Part shown: positions 1 through 14,821 of the stretch, one piece after another
Layout: each line of letters opens with the position of its first letter
Position numbering within the stretch: the first letter of the stretch is position 1
Assembly: GCF_008710705.1 (NCBI RefSeq)
Contig: NZ_VYRZ01000001.1
Location: forward strand, 62,001-126,000
Source: Microbacterium radiodurans
GTDB lineage: Bacteria; Actinomycetota; Actinomycetes; Actinomycetales; Microbacteriaceae
Direction: 5' to 3'
Length of the DNA: 64,000 nucleotides
Notes under the pieces: model-generated
What the model was told of the DNA's origin: nothing
The model's database searches: none
The model's input: the letters and a program-made list of their open reading frames with translations, nothing else
Translations under genes and position numbers: made by a program

Positions 1-197
1 AGCGCCTTCTTCAGCGTCGCCACGGCGTCCTGGCCGTTCTTGGCCTCGACGCCCTTGAGGGCGTTGTAGACGATCGCCTCGGCGATGGACTTCTTGCCGT
101 CGACGAGGATCTTGTTGACGAGCTGGGTGACGATCGGAGCGCCGTAGACCGGGTCGTTGACGACGACGCGGCGGGGTGCGGGTCCCTTACGAGGCAT
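1..197 (-). CDS. rpsG: 30S ribosomal protein S7, 5' part only
   Basis: The reverse strand from 197 reads [10 protein letters not shown], then [19 protein letters not shown], which is the N-terminus of ribosomal protein S7, the 16S rRNA 3'-domain assembly protein. The gene runs off the left edge, so only about 65 residues are present. It starts 5 bases after the rpsL stop, as expected for the str operon (rpsL-rpsG-fusA-tuf), and is presumably cotranscribed from the promoter before rpsL. Confidence 0.97.
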   Translation of the reverse strand, partial: MPRKGPAPRRVVVNDPVYGAPIVTQLVNKILVDGKKSIAEAIVYNALKGVEAKNGQDAVATLKKA

Positions 198-202
198 CTA
201 AC

Positions 203-571
203 TCAACCCTTCTTCGCGCCGTAGCGGCTGCGAGCCTGCTTACGGTTCTTGACGGCCTGGGTGTCGAGCGCACCGCGGACGATCTTGTAGCGGACACCGG
301 GCAGGTCCTTCACACGACCGCCGCGGACGAGCACGAGCGAGTGCTCCTGCAGGTTGTGGCCCTCGCCGGGGATGTACGCGGTGACCTCGGTGCCGTTGCG
401 GAGCTTGACACGGGCGACCTTGCGCATGGCCGAGTTCGGCTTCTTGGGCGTGGTCGTGTACACGCGGGTGCAGACGCCCGCCTGCTGGGGGTTCGCCTTC
501 AGGGCGGGAGCCTTGGTCTTGGTGACCTTCGGCGAGCGGCCCTTGCGAACCAACTGCTGAATGGTTGGCAC
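203..571 (-). CDS. rpsL: 30S ribosomal protein S12
   Basis: 122 residues beginning with GTG ([11 protein letters not shown]). An in-frame start further upstream would add 16 residues unlike S12. An AAGGAGAG Shine-Dalgarno sits just before the GTG, which fixes the start. S12 is the decoding-centre protein of the small subunit. The loops that govern streptomycin response read TTPKKPNS with Lys43, and GGRVKDLPG with Lys88 and Pro91, so they look wild type. It is the first gene of the str operon, followed after 5 bases by rpsG. A leader of roughly 195 bases separates it from the predicted promoter. Confidence 0.98.
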   Translation of the reverse strand: MPTIQQLVRKGRSPKVTKTKAPALKANPQQAGVCTRVYTTTPKKPNSAMRKVARVKLRNGTEVTAYIPGEGHNLQEHSLVLVRGGRVKDLPGVRYKIVRGALDTQAVKNRKQARSRYGAKKG

Positions 572-666
572 GTTCTCTCCTTGTAGTGCTGCACGGTGAC
601 AGCGTCGTGGTTTCACCACAGATCCACCGGCGCATCACGAGTGCTGCGGCTGTCGAGGGTGGATAT

Positions 667-791
667 GCCGTGGGGGCGTCCTGTTCGCAGGACGATCCCG
701 GATGCGTGCGCCCGTCGTCCCGAGGCCGGGCCAGAGGCACAGCGCAGGGCGCGCATGAGCGCACACCCTCGCAATGATACGCCCCCACGGC
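667..791 (-). promoter_or_regulatory. Leader of rpsL with inverted 13-mers and a small hairpin
   Basis: Two perfect copies of GCCGTGGGGGCGT face each other: 667-679 on the plus strand and 779-791 on the minus strand. The second copy fills most of the spacer of the str promoter. A 7-bp stem (677-683 with 688-694) with a CGAA tetraloop on the RNA strand lies inside the leader. The arrangement could be a regulator binding site or an RNA control element for ribosomal protein synthesis. Function is inferred only from position. Confidence 0.4.
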
Positions 792-802
792 GAGGCGGGC
801 AA
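774..802 (-). promoter_or_regulatory. Promoter of the str operon
   Basis: On the minus strand TTGCCC (797-802) and TATCAT (774-779) are separated by exactly 17 bases, a good housekeeping-sigma promoter. Transcription would start near 767 and run about 195 bases to the rpsL GTG. Nothing else in the 259-base gap 572-830 looks like a gene. Confidence 0.65.
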
Positions 803-830
803 ACGCCGACGCTCGGCAGTGGTATCGCGT

Positions 831-2417
831 TCAGCCCGCGGCCCGCGCGAGGCGCAGCTCGGCGTCGCCGAGCAGGAACCGTTCCGCCACCGGGCGCGCA
901 TCACCGGGGGCGACCTCCGTCTCCTCGCCGCGCTCACCCGTCAGCACCGTGCCGTTGGTGGAGTCCAGGTCGACGATCACCCAGGATTCGCCCCGCAGCT
1001 CCAGCCGGGCGTGCGTCTTGGACATCGTGCGGGTGGCGTCGTCGACGGCGACCAGCTGCGCGCGGGGGTGCGCGGCATCCCGTCGGGGCTGGCGACCGAG
1101 GATCGCGACGTCGCCGGTGAGCGGCACGGCCGAACCGCCCGGCAGCTGCAGCAGCCAGCCGCGACGGCGCGACACGACGACGGTGTGGTCGAGGTCGTCG
1201 TCGGCCGAGGCTTCCGCGCGCCGCAGCTGGGCGGGCACGGCCGCGCGCGCCGTCCGCGGGGCCCCCGCTGCGGGTGCTCCGATGACGGCGGAGACCTCTC
1301 CCGAGAGTTCCGGGAACTCCTCGGGCTCGGCCGCATGGCGCCGCGCGCGCGACCTGGCCGGGACGGCGTCCCAGGTCCGGCGGCCTGGAGCGGGAGCGCC
1401 GGATTCCTCGGGGTCGGCGAGCGAGGGGACGACGCCCGGCCGCGGCGAGGCGGCGCGCGACGGGAAGGGCGACGGCGAGATGGCCGAGACGTCGTCGATC
1501 TCCGACGCCCACGGCTGCTCGCGCCGCAGCCGCGGCCGCTCGACGGCCGGCGCCGCCTGTTCCGCCTCGGCCTCGTCGCCCGCGCGGACCGCCGGGCCCG
1601 CGTCGGCCGCGTCGGCGGGTGCGTCCGGCGCATCGAGGCCGCCGGACACGGATGCCGTCGGCGCGGGCGCCGCGGCGGGCGCGCTCTCGGGCGGCGCATC
1701 GCCGGCCGGCGCTGCGGCGGGGATCATGGCCGGCGCCGCCGCCTCGGGCGTCGGCGCGAACGGAGACGCGGCCGGTGCCGCAGGTGCGGACGCCGCGTCG
1801 GATGGCGCATCGGATGCCGCGCGGTCGACCGCTGGCGCGTCGTCGACCGGCGCGAACGACGAGGGCGGCGCCCACGGCTCGGGCCGGAGGGCGTCTGAAG
1901 GCGATTCGCGGACCGGCTCCGGTGAGAAGTGGTTCGGCGAGACGACCCGCGTCTCGCGGGTCGGAGGCGCGAGCGGTTCCACCGTCGGCTCCGACATGGG
2001 AGGGGAGAACGACCACGGCGGCGGCTCGACGACGCGTTCGCGCCGCTGCCATACGGCGGGGCCGAGGCCCAGGATGCTCGCCCAGACGACGAAGAGCAGC
2101 GCGGCCAGCACCGTCATCCCCGGCCCGACGGCGAAGTCCCGGCCGATCCGATGCGCCGCGACGACGACGAGCGCGTACAGCAGCATCCATCCGAGCACCG
2201 GCACGAGGCCGACGAGCACGAGCCACGCGCTGAAGCCGCCGAGGCGCAGCACCACGGCGATGTTGAGCACCGGCACCCAGCCCTGCCACGCGTCCTCGCC
2301 CGTCTTGCGGAACAGCGCCGACAGCGCCAGTGCGGTCCACACGTAGAGGACGACGCCGAGCACCGATGACAGGACGCCGAGCAGGATGAGGAGCGAATCG
2401 TTCGCGGACATGGCCAT
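831..2417 (-). CDS. Membrane-anchored FHA-domain protein (DUF5684-like N-terminus)
   Basis: About 528 residues. The first 130 hold a hydrophobic DUF5684-like region with three or four membrane segments and the motif WQGWVPVLNIAVVLRLGG. Residues about 130-410 are a long Ala/Pro/Glu-rich, probably disordered linker. The last 100 form a forkhead-associated domain with LGRQP, SKTHARLEL and DLDSTNGT, the loops that bind phosphothreonine. It probably ties Ser/Thr kinase signalling to the membrane, with the FHA domain cytoplasmic. ATG 2417 is preferred because a TATCGT hexamer (2426-2431) ends 8 bases upstream and no Shine-Dalgarno is seen. ATG 2411 is the alternative. No kinase or phosphatase gene is present nearby. 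Confidence 0.8.
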   Translation of the reverse strand: MAMSANDSLLILLGVLSSVLGVVLYVWTALALSALFRKTGEDAWQGWVPVLNIAVVLRLGGFSAWLVLVGLVPVLGWMLLYALVVVAAHRIGRDFAVGPGMTVLAALLFVVWASILGLGPAVWQRRERVVEPPPWSFSPPMSEPTVEPLAPPTRETRVVSPNHFSPEPVRESPSDALRPEPWAPPSSFAPVDDAPAVDRAASDAPSDAASAPAAPAASPFAPTPEAAAPAMIPAAAPAGDAPPESAPAAAPAPTASVSGGLDAPDAPADAADAGPAVRAGDEAEAEQAAPAVERPRLRREQPWASEIDDVSAISPSPFPSRAASPRPGVVPSLADPEESGAPAPGRRTWDAVPARSRARRHAAEPEEFPELSGEVSAVIGAPAAGAPRTARAAVPAQLRRAEASADDDLDHTVVVSRRRGWLLQLPGGSAVPLTGDVAILGRQPRRDAAHPRAQLVAVDDATRTMSKTHARLELRGESWVIVDLDSTNGTVLTGERGEETEVAPGDARPVAERFLLGDAELRLARAAG

Positions 2418-2469
2418 CGGACTCAACGATAGGGCCCGCTCGGTGACGGGTGCAGGACGTGGCCCGCGA

Positions 2470-3147
2470 TCACGGTGCTGACGGCCCGGGATCGGCGCCG
2501 CGGTCGGCGCTGCCGTCGAAGGGCGCGTCGAGGGAACGGGTCAGCTCGGCGAGCATCGCCTCGATCTGCGGCTCGACGTGCTGAGCGATCGCCGCCTGCA
2601 CGCGCAGGCGGTGGTGCAGGAGGATCGCGCAGAGCTCACGGCCGACCATGTTCGCGTAGTCGTCCGCCAGTCCGACCTCCTGGCGGAGCGCGGATTTCGC
2701 CTCCGCGCTCAGGGGCGGGAGCTCCGGCACGTCGGCGTCCGCCTCCTGTGCGAGCCCGGCGATGGTGAACAGGAACGGTGCACCGGGGACGGGATCGGGG
2801 TCCATCGGCATCCCCTCGAACTCCGGCTCGAGGCCCTCCCCCGGGCGATAGCTGCGCGAACGATTGCGCGCCGCCTGCTGATCGAGCTCGGCCTGGAGCG
2901 TCGGCAGGTTCTTCGCCGTGTACTCGGCGACGGCCTGATCCACGATCCCCTTCATGCGGATCGACAACCCGTGCTGGACGCCGTGGGGCACGTCGGCACC
3001 CACACCCGCGGACGAGAGGATCGGCGAGCCGAAGCACCGGCGACACGGTGCCACCCGCCCGCGATGGGTGGCCGGCTCCCAGCGCGGCAGCCAGCGCAGC
3101 CAGGCATCCACCGCCTGGCTGACCTGGGTCTCGAGCGACCGCTCCAC
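2470..3147 (-). CDS. Conserved protein of unknown function
   Basis: 225 residues from GTG 3147 (VERSLETQVSQAVDAWLRWL). I cannot assign a family. It is soluble with no signal peptide or membrane segment. It has a CxxC pair (APCRRCFG, residues 35-38) that could bind metal, and a Pro-rich middle (YRPGEGLEPEFEGMPMDPDP). GTG 3147 is favoured because an ACAAT-type hexamer (3154-3159) ends exactly 6 bases before it, the leaderless arrangement seen elsewhere in this window. It has its own promoter-like signal, so it need not depend on its neighbours. Confidence 0.65.
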   Translation of the reverse strand: MERSLETQVSQAVDAWLRWLPRWEPATHRGRVAPCRRCFGSPILSSAGVGADVPHGVQHGLSIRMKGIVDQAVAEYTAKNLPTLQAELDQQAARNRSRSYRPGEGLEPEFEGMPMDPDPVPGAPFLFTIAGLAQEADADVPELPPLSAEAKSALRQEVGLADDYANMVGRELCAILLHHRLRVQAAIAQHVEPQIEAMLAELTRSLDAPFDGSADRGADPGPSAP

Positions 3148-3240
3148 GCCACCATTGTGGCCGATCAGACCCGGATCGGGGCGGATTCCGGCATCCGCCA
3201 CGCCCGATTCGCCGACACGGACCGTGCGGGTCCGAGCCGG

Positions 3241-3714
3241 TCAGTGGTCCTCGTCGTCCTCCCAGCCCCAGTGCGGCGGTCGCGCGCGCGTGCGCACGAG
3301 GGCGACGGCCGTCCACCCCGCGACCGCTGCGCTGCCGCCGAGGACGACGGCGAACCACGACACCGCGAACGCCCCGATGGCCGCGAGCGCCCGGGCCGGG
3401 TCGACCCCGACGACGACGGCCGCGACGCCGAGCGTCGACAGGTGGGCGAGCAGGGTCACGACCGCGGCGACGGCGGCGATCGCGTAGGAAGGATGCGGCC
3501 GGCGCAGAGTCGCCGCGAGGGTCGCCGCAAGCCCGATGACCGCCGCGGCGAAGGCCGCTGCGCCCGGGATGGGGGTCAGCCCGCGCACCGCGATGACGTC
3601 GCTCCCGCTCACGAGGCTGAGGACGCCGAGGCCGCAGATGGCGAGCGCCCCGAAGCCGACGACCGCGAGAGCGGCTGCCAGCCCGGGGCGCATTCCGCCG
3701 GCGGCGGGTTCCAT
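3241..3714 (-). CDS. Small integral membrane protein
   Basis: 157 residues with four or five hydrophobic segments (for example GFGALAICGLGVLSLVSG, AFAAAVIGLAATLAATL and ALAAIGAFAVSWFAVVLGG) and a charged tail PHWGWEDDEDH. No recognised domain. Its ATG overlaps the TGA of the upstream gene (ATGA at 3711-3714), so translation is probably coupled to the preceding membrane protein and the two may work together. Confidence 0.7.
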   Translation of the reverse strand: MEPAAGGMRPGLAAALAVVGFGALAICGLGVLSLVSGSDVIAVRGLTPIPGAAAFAAAVIGLAATLAATLRRPHPSYAIAAVAAVVTLLAHLSTLGVAAVVVGVDPARALAAIGAFAVSWFAVVLGGSAAVAGWTAVALVRTRARPPHWGWEDDEDH

Positions 3715-4862
3715 CAGTAGCGGTGCAGCTGCGGACCGGCCTCGAGCGTGCGCTCGTACTCGCGCTGGGCTTCCGCATTCAGCTCGGTGACGCGTCGGCC
3801 CCGAGCGGCGACCCAGGCGCCGAACCAGATCGTGAGCTCGCGTCCGGCGACGAGGGCGACGAGGGCGAGGGGCGCGAAGGCCTGCTCGGCGACGATCGTG
3901 AGCGCCTCGCTGGGCGCGATCGACCAGAACGGGGCCTGGAAGAGCTGTCCGAGGATGTGCCCGGCGTACGCGGCGAGACCGACGAGGAGGCCGAAGATCA
4001 CCCACAGGCCCCAGCGTCCGCGGTTGATGATGGCGCCGAGGATCCAGAAGCCGAGGAAGAAGACGGCGACCGGCACCCAGAACCACCACGAGGTGACGGC
4101 GCTGAGCGCCTGCGTGCCGACGTTCTCGACGGTCGCATCGCCGACGACGAAGCCGATCGCGAGGGAGGCGCCGAGGTAGATGAGCGCGAATGCGAGCGCG
4201 GCGAGCAGGCCGATCGCACCGGCCGCGCCGCGGTTGCCGCGCGGCGTCGGGGCTTCGGGCGCCTGGACGAAGATCGGCTGGGGCGCGGCGGCCGCCGTGG
4301 TGTCGGGCCCGGCGACGGGCTCACTCGCGCTGACGACGCCACCGTAGGTCCCCCGGTCGTCGGTGCCGTAGGCCCGGGTCGCGGTGTCGCTGCGCTCGGC
4401 GTCGTGGCGCACGGCGTCGCGGCGATCCGCCTCACGACGATCGGCGTCGTCGAGGTCGCGACGGTCGGCTGCGGCGGCAGCGGTCGCCGCAGCTCCCCCG
4501 GCGGAATCGCGGTCGGCAGGGCGGTCCGCGGCGTCGCGGTCGGCAGGGCGGTCCGCGGCGTCGCGGTCGGCATCGCGGTCCGACGATCCGGTGACGCCGG
4601 CGACGCCGGTGTCCGAGGCGCGGCCGTCGGATGCCGCGGCGCGCTCGCCCGTCAACGCGTCAGCGCCCGGCGCTTCGGGGGTCGCCGTCGTGCTCGTGCG
4701 CTCGGGCAGCGTCCCGGAGCCGGCGTACGCGGCATCCCAGTCATCGGCGCTGACCGCGTCGCGCGATGCCTGCGCGTCGGCCAGCCCGGCACGGGCGCTG
4801 CCGACGACGTCGTCCACCGGCGTGGGCTCTTCGACCGGCTCGCCGTACTTGGGGTCGCTCAT
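3714..4862 (-). CDS. Membrane protein with long disordered acidic N-terminus
   Basis: 382 residues starting MSDPKYGEPVEEPTPVDDVV. Residues 1 to about 190 are low-complexity and rich in Asp, Arg and Ala. The rest carries four membrane segments (LLAALAFALIYLGASLAIGF, WFWVPVAVFFLGFWILGAII, LWVIFGLLVGLAAYAGHIL, FAPLALVALVAGRELTIWFG). The family is not recognised. A run of 27-bp direct repeats within the gene gives repeated DRPADRDAA units. It overlaps and probably couples to the small membrane protein downstream. Confidence 0.7.
   Translation of the reverse strand: MSDPKYGEPVEEPTPVDDVVGSARAGLADAQASRDAVSADDWDAAYAGSGTLPERTSTTATPEAPGADALTGERAAASDGRASDTGVAGVTGSSDRDADRDAADRPADRDAADRPADRDSAGGAAATAAAAADRRDLDDADRREADRRDAVRHDAERSDTATRAYGTDDRGTYGGVVSASEPVAGPDTTAAAAPQPIFVQAPEAPTPRGNRGAAGAIGLLAALAFALIYLGASLAIGFVVGDATVENVGTQALSAVTSWWFWVPVAVFFLGFWILGAIINRGRWGLWVIFGLLVGLAAYAGHILGQLFQAPFWSIAPSEALTIVAEQAFAPLALVALVAGRELTIWFGAWVAARGRRVTELNAEAQREYERTLEAGPQLHRY
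4507..4580. repeat. 27-bp tandem repeat inside a coding region
   Basis: Two identical 27-bp units (4507-4533, 4534-4560) begin TCGCGGTCGGCAGGG, and a partial third copy starts at 4561. Because 27 is a multiple of three, copy-number change would lengthen or shorten the acidic linker of the surrounding protein without a frameshift. Confidence 0.85.
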
Positions 4863-4993
4863 GCGATGCTGCTCCTCACGCGGAGGCCGACGCCGCCGCA
4901 GTGGCGAGGATATCCCGCCGCGCGGCGCACGCCCGTCAGGCGTGCCGACGTGTCTGCGCACCGGCCGCGTCGGCCGGACGTATGGTTGCCGAC

Positions 4994-5644
4994 ATGACCT
5001 CTCGCCCGCTCGCGCGCCTCGCCCCCGCGGCCGTGCTCGCCGCGCTCGTGATGCTCGCCGGCTGCGCCCCCGAGCCGGATGCCGCTCCCCCGTCGGCCGC
5101 TCCGGAGTCGACGCCGTCCGCGACGGCGACCACCGCCGCACCGGAGGCCGCCGAGTCCGCCGAGTCGGGCGGAGCCGCCCCCGCGGCATCCGGATCGGTC
5201 GTGTCGACGACGGTCATCCCGCGCGACTGCTCCGGTCTGCTCGGCAGCGCGGCGCGGACGGCCCTGGCGAACGTCCCGCTCAACGACGCCTCGTTCGGCC
5301 CGAGCGGCGCGATGCCCGACGGCTCGCTGCGCTGCGTCTGGGGCGACCCCGCCGCCGACACGTCGAAGATCATCACCACGATCTCGTTCGCCGAGGAGAA
5401 CCCGGTCATCGACTTCATGAACGGGCTGACCTCGATCGGCTTCACCTGCTACGAGCCGGACGCGGGCGTGCGATGCGAGAAGACATGGCAGAACGATCGG
5501 TTCCCCGTCACGGACGGGCGGACCCTGTACTTCCGCGACGGCGTGCTCGTCGATACGCAGTTCTCGCACCTCGCCCCGGAGGGGTACACGTCGGGGATCG
5601 TCGCCTCGCTGTGGCCGGCCGTCCCCGCCGCGCCCGCGCCCTGA
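4994..5644 (+). CDS. Secreted lipoprotein of unknown function
   Basis: 216 residues. A short charged start is followed by a hydrophobic stretch and the lipobox LAGC (Cys about 27), so it should be lipid-anchored outside the membrane. A Pro/Ala/Ser/Thr linker precedes a folded domain with paired cysteines: RDCSGLL, LRCVWGD, GFTCYEPDAGVRCEK. The domain resembles that of the convergent gene at 5707-6291. ATG 4994 is chosen because TATGGT (4981-4986) ends 7 bases upstream and there is no Shine-Dalgarno. ATG 4982 would lie inside that hexamer. Confidence 0.75.
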   Translation: MTSRPLARLAPAAVLAALVMLAGCAPEPDAAPPSAAPESTPSATATTAAPEAAESAESGGAAPAASGSVVSTTVIPRDCSGLLGSAARTALANVPLNDASFGPSGAMPDGSLRCVWGDPAADTSKIITTISFAEENPVIDFMNGLTSIGFTCYEPDAGVRCEKTWQNDRFPVTDGRTLYFRDGVLVDTQFSHLAPEGYTSGIVASLWPAVPAAPAP

Positions 5645-5647
5645 GGC

Positions 5648-5720
5648 GTCAGCGCTCGACGTCGCCCGTCAGCGCTCCGCGTCGCCTGTCAGCGCTGCGT
5701 CGCTCGTCAGCGCTCCGCGA
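5648..5720. repeat. Degenerate about 20-bp tandem repeat between convergent genes
   Basis: Four units beginning GTCAGCGCT start at 5648, 5668, 5688 and 5706. Each contains the palindrome AGCGCT. The last unit overlaps the stop codon (5707-5709) of the minus-strand gene, and each unit carries the same TCA, so the array looks like repeated duplication of that gene's 3' end. Confidence 0.85.
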
Positions 5721-6291
5721 AGGCCGCGTCGGCGACGCGACCCGCGTACCGCTCGGGATGCCACCCGGTCTGCGAGGTCGACACCCAGATGCCGGCCCCG
5801 GCCTCGATCGTCTCGATCAGCTCGCCGTCGGCGCGTGAGCACCGCACGCGGTCGCCGTTGTCGGTGCAGCTGAATCCGGCCGGCGGCAGAGCGGATGCGG
5901 CGATGGAACCGGCATCCGTTCCCACCGAGGCCACGGTGGTGGAGATCGTGCCGCTGTCGGAGGTCCACGTGCACGTGAAGCGGACCTGCGGCGCCAGCGC
6001 CTGCACGAACTCGGCCGCCGTCGAGACAGGCTGATCCGTCGACGAGGCGATCTCCGCACCGGGCGTGTACTGCAGTGCGGCCCACATCGGCTCGGTGTAG
6101 AGGTCGCGGCACTGGGCCGGGCCGTCGGCCGCGGCATCCGTCGACCCCGATTCGGCCGGGGCCGGCGACAGCATCCCGAGTCCCGACGTCACGAGCGGGA
6201 CGGTCAGGATGCCGAGGGTCACGATGACGGCCGTGCACAGCACGCCGACGACCCAAGCGAAGACGACGTTCCTCCCACCGATGCGCGACAC
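5707..6291 (-). CDS. Exported or membrane-anchored protein, paralogue of the 4994 lipoprotein
   Basis: 194 residues from GTG 6291 (SRIGGRNVVFAWVVGVL). An uncleaved N-terminal membrane anchor of about 20 residues precedes an extracytoplasmic domain with QCRDLY, RFTCTWTSDSGTISTT and GFSCTDNGDRVRCSR. These cysteine motifs line up with those of the neighbouring lipoprotein in the same order. The GTG is preceded after exactly 6 bases by TACCGT (6298-6303), a leaderless-type signal; a start further upstream would add unlikely Arg/Cys-rich residues. Function unknown. Confidence 0.7.
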   Translation of the reverse strand: MSRIGGRNVVFAWVVGVLCTAVIVTLGILTVPLVTSGLGMLSPAPAESGSTDAAADGPAQCRDLYTEPMWAALQYTPGAEIASSTDQPVSTAAEFVQALAPQVRFTCTWTSDSGTISTTVASVGTDAGSIAASALPPAGFSCTDNGDRVRCSRADGELIETIEAGAGIWVSTSQTGWHPERYAGRVADAAFAER

Positions 6292-6336
6292 CCCTCCACG
6301 GTAATCCGCCGGCCGCCCGCATCCCGCCCGACACGA

Positions 6337-6369
6337 CGCAGGGCCCCGGGACAAGCCCGGGGCCCTGCG
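6337..6369 (-). terminator. Hairpin terminator after rpoC
   Basis: A perfect 14-bp GC-rich stem (6337-6350 with 6356-6369) closes a 5-base loop, 15 bases after the rpoC stop. There is no T run, as is common for actinobacterial terminators. It also lies between rpoC and the 5'-flanking sequence of the next gene on the same strand. Confidence 0.8.
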
Positions 6370-6384
6370 GTGATCGGCGATGGA

Positions 6385-10257
<3,873 letters not shown>

Positions 10258-10298
10258 TGATTCTCCTGTGTCGGAATTCTGTTCGTTGCCTGGCCGGA

Positions 10299-13793
<3,495 letters not shown>

Positions 13794-13955
13794 GGGGATT
13801 ACCTCCGTGGCCCGAGTGGGGCCGGTTCCTTGTCGTCAGGTGAGAGTGCTCCCGATCCGAGCTCGCGCGTCTCACGCCGTCGGACGGAGGCGGAATCGCG
13901 CAGAGCACAAGCCGACCACCATATGAGGGCAAGGGGGGCGGGAGCGCAAATACCT

Positions 13956-13984
13956 ACTATATGCCTCGCGACGCGCCATGTCCA
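13956..13984 (-). promoter_or_regulatory. Promoter of rpoB-rpoC
   Basis: On the minus strand TGGACA (13979-13984) and TATAGT (13956-13961) are 17 bases apart, close to the housekeeping consensus. Transcription would begin near 13949, giving a leader of about 155 bases before the TTG start of rpoB. Confidence 0.75.
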
Positions 13985-13993
13985 GCGCGATCC

Positions 13994-14022
13994 TTGACGA
14001 CCCCCGGATGCTGCGGTATAGA
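13994..14022 (+). promoter_or_regulatory. Plus-strand consensus promoter without a gene
   Basis: TTGACG (13994-13999) and TATAGA (14017-14022) are separated by 17 bases on the plus strand, back-to-back with the rpoB promoter. Transcription from about 14029 would enter a GC hairpin and then run antisense to the lipoprotein gene 14077-14730. No plus-strand gene follows for 3.5 kb. Activity is inferred only from the match to consensus. Confidence 0.5.
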
Positions 14023-14024
14023 AG

Positions 14025-14054
14025 CGCGCCGCCCGCGCGGACGCGGGCGGCGCG
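14025..14054 (-). terminator. Hairpin downstream of the lipoprotein gene
   Basis: A perfect 13-bp stem (14025-14037 with 14042-14054) with a 4-base loop lies 22 bases after the stop of the minus-strand lipoprotein gene. It is a likely terminator and would equally stop or attenuate transcription from the plus-strand promoter just left of it. Confidence 0.7.
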
Positions 14055-14076
14055 GGTGCCGGTCAGCCGGCGGAGA

Positions 14077-14730
14077 TCAGGCCCACGACCAGGTGACGAG
14101 CACCGACTCGTACACGGCGGCGCGGTCGGCGTCGCTCACCTCCGGGCTGAACGAGAACGTGATGATGTAGGTCTGGTCGTCGTTGACGGCGTAGAACTGG
14201 TCGACGTTGTACGTCGTCCCCTGCTGCTCGAAGGTCGCGGAGATGTGCGCCGACTCGTCGCCGGCGACGCTCACCCGGTCCTTCACCGTGATGTCGGACG
14301 CGCCCTCGGTGCCCTCGAGCTCCTCGACGCCCAGCGTCTCGACCTGGTCGGGTGTGATCTCGCCGGAGGCGGGCGACAGCACGACGTTGACGTTGTCCGC
14401 GAAGCCGTCCTCGAGGTCGGTGAGGTCCGCGGCGAACGTGTCGGCCTGCGGCGGCACGTTCGCCGCGTCGGGCACGGCCCATCCCTCGGGGACGACGTAG
14501 GCGTAACCGGTGCCGGTGATGGTCTCACCGGCCGCCGGCTCGGCGGCCGGCGCGGACGCCGCCGGCGAGCTGGACTCGGCGCTGGCGGAGGGCGCGGCTG
14601 CGTCGCCCGAAGGAGCGGGGTCGGCGCTGTCGCCCTGACCGCCGCATCCGGCGAGGAGCAGCGAGGCCGAGAGCAGAAGGGCGGCGCCCGAGAGCGTCGA
14701 GGTGCGTGAAAGGGTTCCGGTGCGAGTCAT
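14077..14730 (-). CDS. Secreted lipoprotein (LpqN/PsbP-like fold suspected)
   Basis: 217 residues with a clear lipoprotein signal: charged start, hydrophobic core and lipobox LAGC at about Cys31. A Ser/Ala/Pro/Glu linker follows, then a domain of about 145 residues (GYAYVVPEGWAVPD ... ESVLVTWSWA). That domain resembles the small user-style lipoproteins of actinobacteria related to LpqN/PsbP; the assignment is tentative. ATG 14730 is preferred because TACCGT ends 7 bases upstream and no Shine-Dalgarno is present. Monocistronic, with a hairpin after it. Confidence 0.75.
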   Translation of the reverse strand: MTRTGTLSRTSTLSGAALLLSASLLLAGCGGQGDSADPAPSGDAAAPSASAESSSPAASAPAAEPAAGETITGTGYAYVVPEGWAVPDAANVPPQADTFAADLTDLEDGFADNVNVVLSPASGEITPDQVETLGVEELEGTEGASDITVKDRVSVAGDESAHISATFEQQGTTYNVDQFYAVNDDQTYIITFSFSPEVSDADRAAVYESVLVTWSWA

Positions 14731-14776
14731 GGCACTCACGGTAGGGGAATCGGCGTCCCGGCAGCGGGTCTTGACA

Positions 14777-14790
14777 GGGGAGCGCTCCCC
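14777..14790. terminator. GC palindrome downstream of pxpBC
   Basis: GGGGAGCGCTCCCC is a perfect palindrome (5-bp stem, 4-base loop) 31 bases after the pxpBC stop. It is weak as a terminator on its own, but nothing better lies in the gap 14731-14821. Confidence 0.4.
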
Positions 14791-14821
14791 CGTGACAGAC
14801 GGCTCCCGCCGCCCCCGGGCG

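Noticed and set aside
203..619. An S12 start 16 codons upstream of 571
   Set aside because: The extra residues are absent from S12 proteins, and the AAGGAGAG site is positioned for the GTG at 571.
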